Source of the DNA: Rhodanobacter sp. Soil772
GTDB taxonomy: Bacteria > Pseudomonadota > Gammaproteobacteria > Xanthomonadales > Rhodanobacteraceae
Length of the DNA stretch: 64,000 nt
Reading direction: 5' to 3'
NCBI RefSeq assembly: GCF_001428385.1
Contig: NZ_LMSK01000001.1
Location: forward strand, 1,244,358-1,308,357
Shown: positions 50,455-60,061 of the stretch, one piece after another
Position numbering within the stretch: position 1 is the first letter of the stretch
Layout of the letters: every line of letters starts with the position of its first letter
Notes under the pieces: model-generated
Seen by the model: only the letters and a program-made list of their open reading frames with translations
The model's database searches: none
What the model was told of the DNA's origin: nothing
Program-made: the position numbers and the translations under genes

Positions 50455-51858
50455 TCAGCCCTTCTTGGCCTTGGTCAGCAACTGGTCCAGCAGCGCGATC
50501 GCCAGGTCGATCTCCTCATGGGTGATCTCAAGCGACGGTGCGAACGTGATCACGTTCTTGTACCAGCCGCCCACGTCGAGCACGAGGCCCATCTTCCTGC
50601 CGTTGTGCTCGAGGTCGCCGGCCAGGCCGATGTCGACCATCCGGTCGAGCAGCGCCTTGTTCGGCGTGAAGCCATCGTCGGTGCAGATCTCCGCACGCAG
50701 CGCCAGGCCGAGGCCGTCGACGTCGCCGATTTCCTTGTGGCGCTTCTGCAGGTCACGCAGACCTTCGAGGAAGTGCGCACCTTTCTTCGGCACGCTGGTC
50801 TCGTAGTCCAGTTCATAACCCATCTTGATCACTTCCAGGCCCAGCGCGGTGCCCAGCGGGTTGGAGTTGAAGGTGGAATGGGTCGAGCCCGGCGGGAAGA
50901 TCGTCGGGTTGATCAGCTCCTCGCACGCCCACAGGCCGGACAGCGGATTGAGGCCATTGGTGAGCGCCTTGCCGAATACCAGCACATCGGGCTTGACGCC
51001 GAAATGCTCGATCGACCACAGCTTGCCGGTACGCCAGAAGCCCATCTGGATTTCGTCGACCACCAGCAGGATGCCGTACTGGTCGAGCACCTTCTTCAGG
51101 TCCTTGAAGAAATTCATCGGCGGGATCACGTAGCCGCCGGTGCCCTGGATCGGCTCGACGTAGAACGCGGCGTATTCGGCCTGCTTCACCTTCGGGTCCC
51201 ACACGCCGTTGTACTCGGTCTCGAACAGGCGCGCGAAGTGGCGCACGCAGTCGTCGGAATACTCTTCGGGAGTCATGCCCTTCGGGCGGCGAAACGGGTA
51301 CGGGAACGGGATGAACATCGCGCGCTCGCCGAAGTGACCGAAGCGGCGGCGATAGCGGTAGCTGGAGGTGATCGACGAGGCGCCCAGCGTGCGGCCGTGG
51401 TAGCCGCCTTCGAACGCGAACATCAGGCTCTTGCCGTTGCGCGCGTTGCGCACGATCTTCAGCGAATCCTCGATCGCCTGCGCGCCGCCCACGTTGAAGT
51501 GCACGCGGCCGTCCAGGCCGAACTTCTTCTTCGCGTCCAGCGCCACCGTCTTGGCCAGCTCGATGCGGGTCTGGTGCAGGTACTGGCTGGCCACCTGCGG
51601 CAGGATGTCGATCTGCCGCTTCAGCACGTTGTCCAGGCGCGGATTGCGGTAGCCGAAATTCACCGCGGAGTACCACATCTGCAGGTCGAGGAACGGCACG
51701 CCGGCCGTGTCATACATGTAGCTGCCTTCGCAGGTGCGGAAGATCTTCGGCGGATCCACGTAGTGCACGGTGTCGCCGAACGAGCTGTACTTCGCCTCGT
51801 CGGCGAGCAGCTGGGCGTCGTCGATCACGACGGAAGCGTTCTTGTCGAAAACATTCAT
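50455..51858 (-). CDS. Class III PLP-dependent aminotransferase
   Basis: A 467-residue aminotransferase of fold type I, class III. PLP Lys297 is in DVLVFGKALTNG, and VVDEIQMGF (Asp268, Gln271) is the family motif. The N-terminal region resembles the acetylornithine/4-aminobutyrate group, but no specific substrate is evident. Its start overlaps the stop of the HAD phosphatase gene (ATGA), so both form one unit. Confidence 0.9.
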   Translation of the reverse strand: MNVFDKNASVVIDDAQLLADEAKYSSFGDTVHYVDPPKIFRTCEGSYMYDTAGVPFLDLQMWYSAVNFGYRNPRLDNVLKRQIDILPQVASQYLHQTRIELAKTVALDAKKKFGLDGRVHFNVGGAQAIEDSLKIVRNARNGKSLMFAFEGGYHGRTLGASSITSSYRYRRRFGHFGERAMFIPFPYPFRRPKGMTPEEYSDDCVRHFARLFETEYNGVWDPKVKQAEYAAFYVEPIQGTGGYVIPPMNFFKDLKKVLDQYGILLVVDEIQMGFWRTGKLWSIEHFGVKPDVLVFGKALTNGLNPLSGLWACEELINPTIFPPGSTHSTFNSNPLGTALGLEVIKMGYELDYETSVPKKGAHFLEGLRDLQKRHKEIGDVDGLGLALRAEICTDDGFTPNKALLDRMVDIGLAGDLEHNGRKMGLVLDVGGWYKNVITFAPSLEITHEEIDLAIALLDQLLTKAKKG

Positions 51859-52607
51859 CGGAAGTCCGGAGTCGGGGAAGAGGGATCGCGCAGGCCGGCG
51901 CCGGTCAGGCCGACGTCGCCAGCGCAGGCACGGGGGGGACGGTCGAACAGGCTGCCGTCGAGCAGTTGCGGCAGGAACTCGAGCGCATCCTCGAAGCCGG
52001 TGATCGGCACGTAGGGAATGCCGGTGGCGCGGCAATGCTCGATCAGGCGATGCCTGGCGAACACGAAGTCGACGCGGTCGGCAGCGCAGAAATCCGAGGC
52101 GCCGTCGCCGATCAGCAAGGTCTTCGCACCGCTGTCGCGGGCCTGCGCCACGCACGCGCACTTGCAGGTACCGCTGCGGCAACCCTCGGCCTGGAACGGC
52201 GAGGTCAACTGCCACTGCTTCGGCGGCGTGCCGGGCGCCAGGTGGTTCGCCGCCAGCGGCAGGTCGTTCAAGCCATAGCGATCGAGAATCCGGCGGATCG
52301 CGTAGTCGAGACCGTCGCTGACCACGCGGATCGGCACGCCGAGCTCGCGCGCCTTTGCCACGAAGCCCGGAAACGCGTGGTCGATCCATACCTCGGCCAG
52401 GTGCGCGTCGAGTTCGGCGCGGCTCATCTGCAGCAGGCCGACCTGCCCGGCCATGCACTCGCGCGAACCGATCCGGCCGGCGCGCCAATCCCGCTCCAGC
52501 ACTTCCCAGCCGGGGCGGCCGAAACGGTCGAGCAGCGAGTCGATCACGTCCTCGACGGAAATGGTGCCGTCGAAATCACACAGGATGGTCCAGCCGGAAA
52601 CGGGCAT
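51855..52607 (-). CDS. MtnX-like HAD-IB phosphatase
   Basis: A 250-residue phosphatase of the HAD superfamily, subclass IB. Motif I is CDFDGTIS (Asp11, Asp13), motif II lies in IRVVSDGLD, and motif IV is IGDGASDFCAA. It resembles MtnX and phosphoserine-phosphatase-like enzymes, but the methionine salvage genes are absent here. With the aminotransferase it may act on a phosphorylated small precursor (inference). Confidence 0.85.
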   Translation of the reverse strand: MPVSGWTILCDFDGTISVEDVIDSLLDRFGRPGWEVLERDWRAGRIGSRECMAGQVGLLQMSRAELDAHLAEVWIDHAFPGFVAKARELGVPIRVVSDGLDYAIRRILDRYGLNDLPLAANHLAPGTPPKQWQLTSPFQAEGCRSGTCKCACVAQARDSGAKTLLIGDGASDFCAADRVDFVFARHRLIEHCRATGIPYVPITGFEDALEFLPQLLDGSLFDRPPRACAGDVGLTGAGLRDPSSPTPDFR

Positions 52608-52746
52608 CGATGGCGCGCTCGAATGACAATAGGGCGCAGCGTAGGAAGGCTGTCTTTCGGCGCCCTTTCCCCTTTCCGAACGGATGCTGAGTACACGCGC
52701 CGTGGCGTCTGCCGAAGCACGTCGGCAGCACCTATGCTGCTGTCCC

Positions 52747-53529
52747 ATGCGCGACCACCGCCTCACTCCGTTGCGACTTCGCCCGCTGCTGGCGGCATGC
52801 CTGCTGTGGCCGCTGGGCTGCATCGCGGCGACCGACCCTGCGGTGTTTGCCGTCGGCGCCGGCATGCAGCGCATGCCCAGCTGGCCCGGTGCAAAGAACC
52901 AGCACAGCGAGCCGGTACCGTACCTCGACATCGAACTGCCCGGTCGCGGCAGTTTCTCCACGCTGGACGGTCTGCAGATCGACCTGATCCGCGGCACTGC
53001 GTGGCACGGCGGCATCCATGGCGATTACCAGTGGGGGCGTTCGCGCGACGACCTCGGCAGCCTGCGCGGAAAAATCGCGTCGCTGCCGCCGCGCATCAAC
53101 CTGGGCGGTTACCTGGAGTGGCAGCTCACCCGACAGATCGACGTGGGCGGCAACCTCGGCCACGACATCAACGGCGCCGGCGCTTATCTCGAGCTGTATG
53201 CCGAATGGGATCTGCCGCCGGCCGGCCTGCTCGAACAGGCCGTCGCGCTGCACTGGCAGGCGATGAACGCGCCGGCGATGAATCGCTTCTTCGGCATCGG
53301 CCCGCAAGCCGCGCGCGCCTTGTCGGCGCCGGCGTGGCAGCCCGGCGCCGGCAGCCAGTTGGCCTCGCTGGAGTACGACCTGTTCATGCCCACCAGCAAG
53401 CACACTGGCGTGGCGCTGGTGCTGGTCTACGGACGCCTGCTCGGCGGTGCCGCCGACAGCCCGCTGGTCAGCCGCTACGGCTCGCGCACGCAGCTGTCCG
53501 AATCACTGGCGTTCATGTACCACCTGTGA
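52747..53529 (+). CDS. MipA/OmpV family outer membrane protein
   Basis: A 260-residue outer membrane beta-barrel protein with signal peptide (LLWPLGCIAATDP) and family motifs VGAGMQRMPSWPGA, YLDIELPGRGSFSTLDGLQ and the C-terminal aromatic-rich SLAFMYHL. MipA/OmpV proteins are found with peptidoglycan enzymes or respond to osmotic and antibiotic stress. The ATG at 52747 is chosen; an earlier in-frame ATG at 52684 would disturb the signal peptide. Confidence 0.87.
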   Translation: MRDHRLTPLRLRPLLAACLLWPLGCIAATDPAVFAVGAGMQRMPSWPGAKNQHSEPVPYLDIELPGRGSFSTLDGLQIDLIRGTAWHGGIHGDYQWGRSRDDLGSLRGKIASLPPRINLGGYLEWQLTRQIDVGGNLGHDINGAGAYLELYAEWDLPPAGLLEQAVALHWQAMNAPAMNRFFGIGPQAARALSAPAWQPGAGSQLASLEYDLFMPTSKHTGVALVLVYGRLLGGAADSPLVSRYGSRTQLSESLAFMYHL

Positions 53530-53623
53530 GGCCGCGCGCGATTTCGGCAAGGCAGGCACCAGCCACGGACAAGTCATTCTGCCTTCTGTTGCCGTAGCGT
53601 CGTACGGCGAAGCCCGACGGATT

Positions 53624-53938
53624 TCAGCGATCGTCGCGCGTCCAGATCGCGCCGTCTTCCTCGCACACGGGGAAACTCGCGATCGGCTCGTACGCCGGCG
53701 GTTTCGTCACTGCGCCGGTGCGCAGGTCAAAGCGCGCGCCGTGGCGCGGGCATTCCACTTCGAAGCCGAACACCTCGCCACCAGCCAGGTCGCCGCCGTC
53801 GTGGGTGCAGGTGTCCTCGACCGCGTACAGCGCACCGTCGATGTTGTACACCGCGATCGGCGTGTCGCCGTCCCACACCACCTTGTATTCGCCCGGCAGG
53901 AAGTCGCTGCGGGTGCCGACCCGGACCCAGCCATTCAT
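53624..53938 (-). CDS. Rieske [2Fe-2S] ferredoxin
   Basis: A 104-residue Rieske protein with the cluster motifs CTHDGG (Cys-x-His) and CPRHG (Cys-x-x-His). It resembles the ferredoxin components of aromatic dioxygenases (non-heme type), but no oxygenase gene is near. It overlaps the preceding GNAT gene by ATGA. Its electron partner is unknown. Confidence 0.9.
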   Translation of the reverse strand: MNGWVRVGTRSDFLPGEYKVVWDGDTPIAVYNIDGALYAVEDTCTHDGGDLAGGEVFGFEVECPRHGARFDLRTGAVTKPPAYEPIASFPVCEEDGAIWTRDDR

Positions 53939-54483
53939 GCCGCGGCCCCGTCGAAGTCTTTCAGCAGCACCTCGAAGCGCAGGTCGTCGCGGCGGGGAAT
54001 GCCGAAGCGCTCGTCGCCGTACGGGAACGGCTGGTATTCGCCGGTGCGCCGGTAGCCGCGACGGCCGTACCAGGCAATCAGTTCCTCGCGCTGCACGATC
54101 ACCGTCATGCGCATCGCGCGGCAACGCCACTCCTCGCGCGCGATCCGCTCCGCCTCGGCCAGCACCTGTTTGCCCAGGCCACTACCCTGCTCGGCCGGGT
54201 CGACGGCGAACATGCCGAAGTAGCCGGCGTCGCCCTGGCGCTCGACATGGCAGCCGGCCTTGAGCCGGCCGGCGGACTCGGCCAGCAGCACGCGGCTGTC
54301 GGGGCGTTCGATCAGCGCGCGCACATCGGCCGCGTCGGTGCGTCGGCCGTCGAGCAGGTGCGACTCGGTGGTCCAGCCGCGCAGGCCGGATTCGCCGCGA
54401 TAGGCCGACTCGACCAGGGCCACGATGGCATCGACGTCGGCGAGGGTCGCCGCGCGGAACACGGTTAAGGGTTGTGCAGTCAT
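53935..54483 (-). CDS. GNAT family N-acetyltransferase
   Basis: A 182-residue acetyltransferase with the acetyl-CoA loop FAVDPAEQGSGLGKQVLAEAE and terminal strand motif LIAWYGRRGYRRTGE. The substrate is unknown. It is first in a two-gene unit with the Rieske protein; the pairing of these two is seen here by sequence only. Confidence 0.87.
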   Translation of the reverse strand: MTAQPLTVFRAATLADVDAIVALVESAYRGESGLRGWTTESHLLDGRRTDAADVRALIERPDSRVLLAESAGRLKAGCHVERQGDAGYFGMFAVDPAEQGSGLGKQVLAEAERIAREEWRCRAMRMTVIVQREELIAWYGRRGYRRTGEYQPFPYGDERFGIPRRDDLRFEVLLKDFDGAAA

Positions 54484-54659
54484 GGGCGGATGATAAAGCC
54501 TCGCCCGTTTCGCCCACCATGACCTGGAACAGTCGCGCCCGCGTGTGACTTTCGACACTGGGCAGCACGCGACCGGCTTGCCTAGCCTGCCGTTTACGCA
54601 AAATTCTGCGATGCCCGGACGGCCGGGCGTGCCCGCGTGCCCACCGAAGGAACCCACCC

Positions 54660-56696
54660 ATGAAGCACCGTTTTGTGAAGCCACTGGCGTTCGCCGTGGC
54701 GATGACGCTGGGCACCAGCGCCTTGGCCGCATCCACCACCGCGTTCGACGTGAGCGAGATCGACGGCAGCATCAACGCCTGCACCGACTTCAACGGCTTC
54801 GTCAACGCGAAGTGGGTGGCCGCCCATCCGATCCCCGCCGACCGCACGCGCTGGGGTTCGTTCGACGCGCTGCGCGAGGACAGCCTCGACGTGCAGCGCA
54901 AGATCGTCGAGAAGGCCGCGCGCGAAGCGGCTGCCGCCGCGCCGGGTTCGATCGAGCAGAAGATCGGCTACCTGTACGCCTCCGGCATGGACGCGGCGGC
55001 CATCGACAAGGCCGGCTTCGATCCGATCAAGCCGCAGCTGGCGCGCATCGACGGGCTGAAGAACCGTACCGACGTGGTTGGCTACATCCGCGACAGCTAC
55101 GCCCGCGGCGAACCGGTACTGTTCCGCTTCTACGGCAACGCCGACTTCAAGGACTCCAACCGGCAGATCGCCTACGCCGGCCAGGGCGGCCTCGGCCTGC
55201 CCACCGTCGACTACTACAGCAAGCCCGACTACGCGAAGATCCGCACCGCCTACGTGGCGCACATCGCCAAGCTGCTGGAGCTGACTGGCGTTGGCGCTGC
55301 CCACGCGCAGCAGCAGGCCAAGGCGGTGCTGGCATTCGAGACGCGCCTCGCCGCAGCCTCGCTGCCGCCGGTGCAGATGCGCAAGCCGGAAAACCGCTAC
55401 CACTACGTCAGCATCGCCGACGCCGACAAGGTGACGCCGAACTTCGACTGGGCGGCCTTCTTCAAGGCGCAGAAAGCCGACGTGCGGGACGGCTTCTCGC
55501 TGTCGCAGCCGAAGTTCTTCGCCGAGGCGCAGAAGATGCTGCACGACGTGCCACTGGCGCAGTGGCAGGCCTACCTGCGCTACCACGCGATCGCCAACGC
55601 GGCGCCGTACCTGTCCACGCCGTTCCAGCAGGAAGACTTCGCGTTCAATGCGCAGACCCTGAACGGCCAGAAGGAGATGAAGCCGCTGTGGAAACGTGTG
55701 CTCGACAGCACCAACGACAGCATGGGCATGGCGCTGGGCCAGTTGTACGTGGCCGACAATTTCTCGCCGACCTCGAAGCAGCGTGCCGAGGAACTGGTCG
55801 CCAACCTCAGCGCGGCCTTCCGCACGCGTATCGAGCAGCTTGAGTGGATGAGCGACGCGACCAAGCAGAAGGCGCTGCAGAAATGGGCCACCTTCGTGCC
55901 GAAGATCGGCTACCCCGACAAGTGGCGCGACTGGTCCGGCCTCACGCTGGCACCGGACAACTACTTCGCCAACGTGCAGGCGGCGAACAAGTTCAACTAC
56001 GACTACACGGTCGCCAAGATCGGCAAGCCGGTCGACCGCACCGAATGGGGCATGACCCCGCAGACGGTGAATGCCTACTACAACGCGCAGAAGAACGAGA
56101 TCGTGTTCCCGGCAGCGATCCTGCAGCCGCCGTTCTTCGACGCCAGCGCGGATGACGCGATCAACTACGGCGGCATCGGCGCGGTGATCGGTCACGAGAT
56201 GGGCCACGGCTACGACGACCAGGGCAGCAAGTTCGACGCCCACGGCAACAACGTCAACTGGTGGACTGAGGCCGACCGCACGGCGTTCGAGGCGCGCACC
56301 GCGAAGCTCGGCGCGCAGTTCGACGGCTACGCGGCGCTGCCCGGCAAGCACGTCAACGGCCAGCTCACCATGGGCGAGAACATCGGCGACCTGGGTGGCC
56401 TGAACGCGGCGTACACCGCGCTGCAGATGGCGCTGTCGAAGAACCCGGCCGAAGCGAGCCGCAAGATCGACGGCTATACCCAGGATCAGCGCTTCTTCTT
56501 GAACTGGGCCCGCGTCTGGCGCGGCAGCATCCGTCCCGAAGCGCAGCTGACCCTGCTCAACACCGACCCGCACGCACCGGCGAAATTCCGCGCGATCGGT
56601 GCGCCGTCGAACATGCCGGAATTCGCCAGGGCGTTCCAGTGCAAGGGCGGCGACGCGATGGTGCGCGACAGCGAGACGCAAGTGAAGATCTGGTAA
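54660..56696 (+). CDS. M13 family metalloendopeptidase, secreted
   Basis: A 678-residue neprilysin/PepO-type peptidase, strongly similar to the one at 19822-21942 throughout. The zinc site HEMGH lies at residues 512-516 and the third ligand Glu573 in GENIGDLGG. The N-terminus has a normal signal peptide (TLGTSALAAS) but no lipobox, so this paralogue is soluble in the periplasm or secreted, unlike the lipoprotein form. Confidence 0.94.
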   Translation: MKHRFVKPLAFAVAMTLGTSALAASTTAFDVSEIDGSINACTDFNGFVNAKWVAAHPIPADRTRWGSFDALREDSLDVQRKIVEKAAREAAAAAPGSIEQKIGYLYASGMDAAAIDKAGFDPIKPQLARIDGLKNRTDVVGYIRDSYARGEPVLFRFYGNADFKDSNRQIAYAGQGGLGLPTVDYYSKPDYAKIRTAYVAHIAKLLELTGVGAAHAQQQAKAVLAFETRLAAASLPPVQMRKPENRYHYVSIADADKVTPNFDWAAFFKAQKADVRDGFSLSQPKFFAEAQKMLHDVPLAQWQAYLRYHAIANAAPYLSTPFQQEDFAFNAQTLNGQKEMKPLWKRVLDSTNDSMGMALGQLYVADNFSPTSKQRAEELVANLSAAFRTRIEQLEWMSDATKQKALQKWATFVPKIGYPDKWRDWSGLTLAPDNYFANVQAANKFNYDYTVAKIGKPVDRTEWGMTPQTVNAYYNAQKNEIVFPAAILQPPFFDASADDAINYGGIGAVIGHEMGHGYDDQGSKFDAHGNNVNWWTEADRTAFEARTAKLGAQFDGYAALPGKHVNGQLTMGENIGDLGGLNAAYTALQMALSKNPAEASRKIDGYTQDQRFFLNWARVWRGSIRPEAQLTLLNTDPHAPAKFRAIGAPSNMPEFARAFQCKGGDAMVRDSETQVKIW

Positions 56697-56718
56697 GCCC
56701 AGGCACCCGAGTCACCCC

Positions 56719-56748
56719 AAGCCGCGGCTGCAAGGCCGCGGCTTTTTC
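56719..56748 (+). terminator. Intrinsic terminator after the second M13 gene
   Basis: AAGCCGCGG (56719-56727) pairs with CCGCGGCTT (56736-56744) and is followed by TTT-C. It lies 22 bases after the stop and before the convergent PanE-like gene. Confidence 0.88.
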
Positions 56749-56760
56749 GTGCATGCCGCA

Positions 56761-57693
56761 TCACGCCGGCGGGGATGTCCGGCTTGCCTCGTAGACCTTC
56801 AGGTGGGTGTAGACCACGGCCAGCAGCGAACGCTCGTCGCGCGACCGGTCTGCGCGCGCCAGCATGTCGCCGACCACATGGTCGGCCTCGATCGGATGCC
56901 CATGTTGCAGGTCGCGCAGCATCGAGGCGGTCAGCGTGGAACCGGCCTCGGTCAGCACGCTGCGGGCGCGTTGCAGGGTCTTCTCGCCCGGCGCATGGCC
57001 GGATCGCTCCGCCACCGCGCGGCAGTCCTCCAGCAGGTCCAGCGCCGCGGCGGTGCCGCCGGGCGCAGCCACGATCTCGCCGACCGAGCCGCGCATCAGG
57101 CAGGTGATCCCGGCCAGCGTGGCCAGGAAGATCCACTTGTCCCACATGTCCTGCAGGACCGTGCTGCTGGGGCGCGCGTCGAAGCCCGCATCGGAAAGCG
57201 CCTGCGTGATCTGCTGCATGCGCCCGGACGCGCCGCCGTCGCGCTCGCCGAAGGTGAGGCTGTGCGACGTGTTGAGATGCCGGACGACACCCTGCGCATC
57301 CAGCGTGGCGGCGATCACGCACTGCCCGCCCAGCACGTGTTGCGCACCGAAGCGCGCGTCCAGCAGATCCAGCTGGCGCATGCCGTTGAGCAGCGGCAGG
57401 ATCGCGGTCTGCGGTCCCACCGCCGGCGCGATGTCGGCCATCGCCTGCTCCAGGCCATACGCCTTGCAGCTCAGCAGGATCAGGTCGTAGGGAGTACGCA
57501 AGCCGCTCGCCAGCACGGTGGGCGGCGACGGCAGGTCGGCGTCGCCGGTGGCGCTGCGGATCAGCAGGCCCTGCTGCGCCAGTTGCGCCGCTCGCTTTTC
57601 GCGCACCAGAAACGTCACGTCGCGCCCGTGCTGCAGCAGGCGGCCGCCGAAGTAACCACCGGTGGCGCCGGCGCCAACGATCAGAATGCGCAT
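56761..57693 (-). CDS. 2-dehydropantoate 2-reductase (PanE-like)
   Basis: A 310-residue ketopantoate reductase family protein with the NADP-binding motif GAGATGGYFGG (residues 7-17) and a C-terminal helical domain containing STLTASMLRDLQHGHPIEAD, a family hallmark. It could make pantoate for coenzyme A or reduce another 2-keto acid. The start at 57693 has GGAG six bases upstream. It follows the acyltransferase gene with only a one-base gap. Confidence 0.9.
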   Translation of the reverse strand: MRILIVGAGATGGYFGGRLLQHGRDVTFLVREKRAAQLAQQGLLIRSATGDADLPSPPTVLASGLRTPYDLILLSCKAYGLEQAMADIAPAVGPQTAILPLLNGMRQLDLLDARFGAQHVLGGQCVIAATLDAQGVVRHLNTSHSLTFGERDGGASGRMQQITQALSDAGFDARPSSTVLQDMWDKWIFLATLAGITCLMRGSVGEIVAAPGGTAAALDLLEDCRAVAERSGHAPGEKTLQRARSVLTEAGSTLTASMLRDLQHGHPIEADHVVGDMLARADRSRDERSLLAVVYTHLKVYEASRTSPPA

Positions 57694-57694
57694 A

Positions 57695-58642
57695 TCAATC
57701 TCCAGTCGGTGCGGCATCCGCCGCCATCAGCATGCGTTCGGCCTGGGCGTCCTTCTCGCTCCACAGCGTATTCACCCACAGCTTGACGCGCCCGCGAAAC
57801 GCCGTGTCTTCGTCGTAGCTGCCCACGAGTGCCGCGTCGATCGGAAGCTCGCGCACGTGCACGCGGATATCGCGCACGCGGCCGGCGATGAGATCCATCA
57901 TCGTGGGGCGGCCCTGCGGGTAAACGATGGTGACGTCGAGGGCCGCATGCAGCGCCTCGCCCATCGCGTCGAACACGAACGCCAGGCCGCCGGCCTTCGG
58001 CCGCAACAGGTGGCGGTAGGGCGAAGACTGCGCATCGTGCTTGGCCGGCGTGAAACGGGTGCCTTCGACAAAGTTCATCACCGACACCGGCATGTGGCGG
58101 AATTTCTCGCAGGCACGTCGGGTGGCTTCCCGGTCCTTGCCCTGCAGCTCGGGGTGCCTGGCCAGGGCTTCCTTCGAATAGCGTTTCATGAAGGGAAAAT
58201 CCAGCGCCCACCACGCCGGCCCCAGCAACGGCACCCAGATCAGCTGGCTCTTGAGGAAGAAGCGCAGGAACGGGATGCGCCGGTTGAACACCTTCTGCAG
58301 CACCGGGATGTCCACCCAGCTCTGGTGGTTGCTCAGCACCAGGTAATTGCCGTCGCGGCGCAGGCCGTCCAGCCCCTCGACCTGCCAGCGGATGCGGGTG
58401 AACACGCCGAACAGGATGTTGTTGACCCCGATCCAGCTCTCCGCGATCACCACCAGCACGCGCGAACAGGCCAGCCGCGCCACGCGCAGCGGTACGATCA
58501 CCTTGACCAGGGTGAACGCGAACAGCAGCGTCACGTGCAGCAGGATGTTGAGGGCGAGCAGCAGCAGCGCCAGCGGGATGCGGATCAGGCCGGGAAGCTT
58601 GGCGAACATAGGGTCGGTCGTGGCGGAAGGAACGGGAAGCAT
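57695..58642 (-). CDS. YihG/PlsC-type 1-acyl-glycerol-phosphate acyltransferase
   Basis: A 315-residue membrane acyltransferase similar to E. coli YihG. The NHxxxxD catalytic motif is NHQSWVD (His106-Asp111), followed by a long membrane anchor at the N-terminus, FMKRYSKE and the substrate motif NFVEGTRFT. It acylates lysophosphatidic acid or a related lipid. Start uncertain: 58642 or Met12 (58609); neither has a clear binding site. Confidence 0.88.
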   Translation of the reverse strand: MLPVPSATTDPMFAKLPGLIRIPLALLLLALNILLHVTLLFAFTLVKVIVPLRVARLACSRVLVVIAESWIGVNNILFGVFTRIRWQVEGLDGLRRDGNYLVLSNHQSWVDIPVLQKVFNRRIPFLRFFLKSQLIWVPLLGPAWWALDFPFMKRYSKEALARHPELQGKDREATRRACEKFRHMPVSVMNFVEGTRFTPAKHDAQSSPYRHLLRPKAGGLAFVFDAMGEALHAALDVTIVYPQGRPTMMDLIAGRVRDIRVHVRELPIDAALVGSYDEDTAFRGRVKLWVNTLWSEKDAQAERMLMAADAAPTGD

Positions 58643-58684
58643 AATGCCGGCGGCAGCGACAAGGCCATGCGACCTTGCGCCGCC

Positions 58685-59929
58685 TCACATCAGCAGCTTG
58701 CGCACCTTGAGCAGGGCCACGATGAACGCGTCGATCTCCTCGCGCGTGTTGTAGAACGCCAGCGAGGCGCGCAGCGTGGCGGGCACGCCGTAGAACTGCA
58801 TCAACGGATGCGCGCAGTGGTGGCCCGAACGCACGGCCACGCCCTGCAGATCAAGCAGGGTGGCCATGTCGCTGGCTTGCGCACCTTCCAGCAGGAACGA
58901 GATCACCGGCTCCTTCTCCGCCGCCTCGCCGACGATGCGCAGACCGGGAATCGCGCGCAGGCGCTCGGTGGCGTAGGCCAGCAACTGCTGCTCCCACGCG
59001 TGGATCGCCGCGAAACCCACCGATTCGTAATAGTCGATCGCCGCGCCCAGGCCCACGAAGCCGGCGATGTTCGGCGTGCCGGCCTCGAACTTGTGCGGCA
59101 CGTCGGCGAAGGTGGTTCCGTCGAAACGCACCTCGCGGATCATGTCGCCACCGCCGAAGAACGGCGGCATCGCCTGCAGACGTTCGCGCTTCGCCCACAG
59201 CGCGCCGGTGCCGGTGGGGCTGAGCATCTTGTGCCCGGTGAGCGCGTAGAAATCGCAGCCCAGCGCCTGCACGTCGACCGGCCGGTGCGGCACCGCCTGC
59301 GAGCCGTCGACCAGCAGCGCGATGCCGCGCTTCCTGCATTCGCGCGCGATCTCGCGCACCGGGTTGACCGTGCCCAGCACGTTGGAGACGTGGGTGACGC
59401 AGGCCAGCTTCACCTCCGGCGTCAGCATCTCGACGTACTTCTCGACGATCAGCTCGCCGCGCTCGTCGATCGGCGCGGCCTTGACCGTGGCGCCGCTGCG
59501 CGCGGCCACCAGTTGCCACGGCACGATGTTGGCGTGGTGCTCCATCACCGTGGTGAGGATGCTGTCGCCGGGCTTCAACTGCGGCAGCGCGTAGCTGTAG
59601 GCGACCAGGTTGATCGCATGGGTGGTGCCGGAAGTGAGGATCACCTCGTTGCGCGACGGCGCGTTGATGAAGCGCGCCAGCTTGTCGCGCGCACCCTCGT
59701 AGGCGGCGGTGGCCTCTTCGCCGAGTTGATGCACCGCACGCGACACGTTCGCGTTGTGCTCGCGATAGTGGTTGTCCACCGCCTCGATCACCGACAACGG
59801 CTTCTGGCTGGTATTCGCGTTATCGAGGTACACCAGCGGCTTGTCGTGCACGCGGCGCGCCAGCAGCGGGAAATCCGCGCGGATACGCTGGACGTCGAAG
59901 ACGGTGGGCGTGCTGGCTTGTGCATTCAT
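58685..59929 (-). CDS. sufS: Cysteine desulfurase SufS
   Basis: A 414-residue PLP enzyme that takes sulfur from cysteine for iron-sulfur cluster assembly. PLP Lys234 is in LTGHKMLSP and the active Cys372 in RSGHHCAHP, as in group II desulfurases. It is the last suf gene in the window. No sufE or sufU gene is seen beside it. Confidence 0.95.
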   Translation of the reverse strand: MNAQASTPTVFDVQRIRADFPLLARRVHDKPLVYLDNANTSQKPLSVIEAVDNHYREHNANVSRAVHQLGEEATAAYEGARDKLARFINAPSRNEVILTSGTTHAINLVAYSYALPQLKPGDSILTTVMEHHANIVPWQLVAARSGATVKAAPIDERGELIVEKYVEMLTPEVKLACVTHVSNVLGTVNPVREIARECRKRGIALLVDGSQAVPHRPVDVQALGCDFYALTGHKMLSPTGTGALWAKRERLQAMPPFFGGGDMIREVRFDGTTFADVPHKFEAGTPNIAGFVGLGAAIDYYESVGFAAIHAWEQQLLAYATERLRAIPGLRIVGEAAEKEPVISFLLEGAQASDMATLLDLQGVAVRSGHHCAHPLMQFYGVPATLRASLAFYNTREEIDAFIVALLKVRKLLM

Positions 59930-59950
59930 CGTTGACGGTTCCGTAGGTGG

Positions 59951-60060
59951 CTCCCTCCCCTGCTCGCAGGGGAGGGTTGGGGAGGGGTTCGCTCTTGATC
60001 TGAAAGGCGAAAGCCTTACCCTCTCCCAGCCTCCCCCTGCAAGCAGGGGGAGGAGAAAGC
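59951..60060. repeat. Inverted pair of palindromic repeats between sufD and sufS
   Basis: Two copies of a 40-base repeat in opposite orientation. Copy A (59951-59989) holds CTCCCCTGCTCGCAGGGGAG and copy B (60021-60060) CTCCCCCTGCAAGCAGGGGG; each can form a hairpin. They resemble the element inserted into leuS. The sufD-sufS gap of 132 bases is almost entirely this pair. Confidence 0.8.
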
Positions 60061-60061
60061 A

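Noticed and set aside
53624..53938. Rieske protein as part of an aromatic ring dioxygenase
   Set aside because: No oxygenase alpha or beta subunit or reductase gene is nearby, so only the ferredoxin call is kept.
57662..59935. Long plus-strand open frame across the acyltransferase and sufS genes
   Set aside because: Low-complexity His/Gln/Arg-rich translation, opposite to two well-supported genes.
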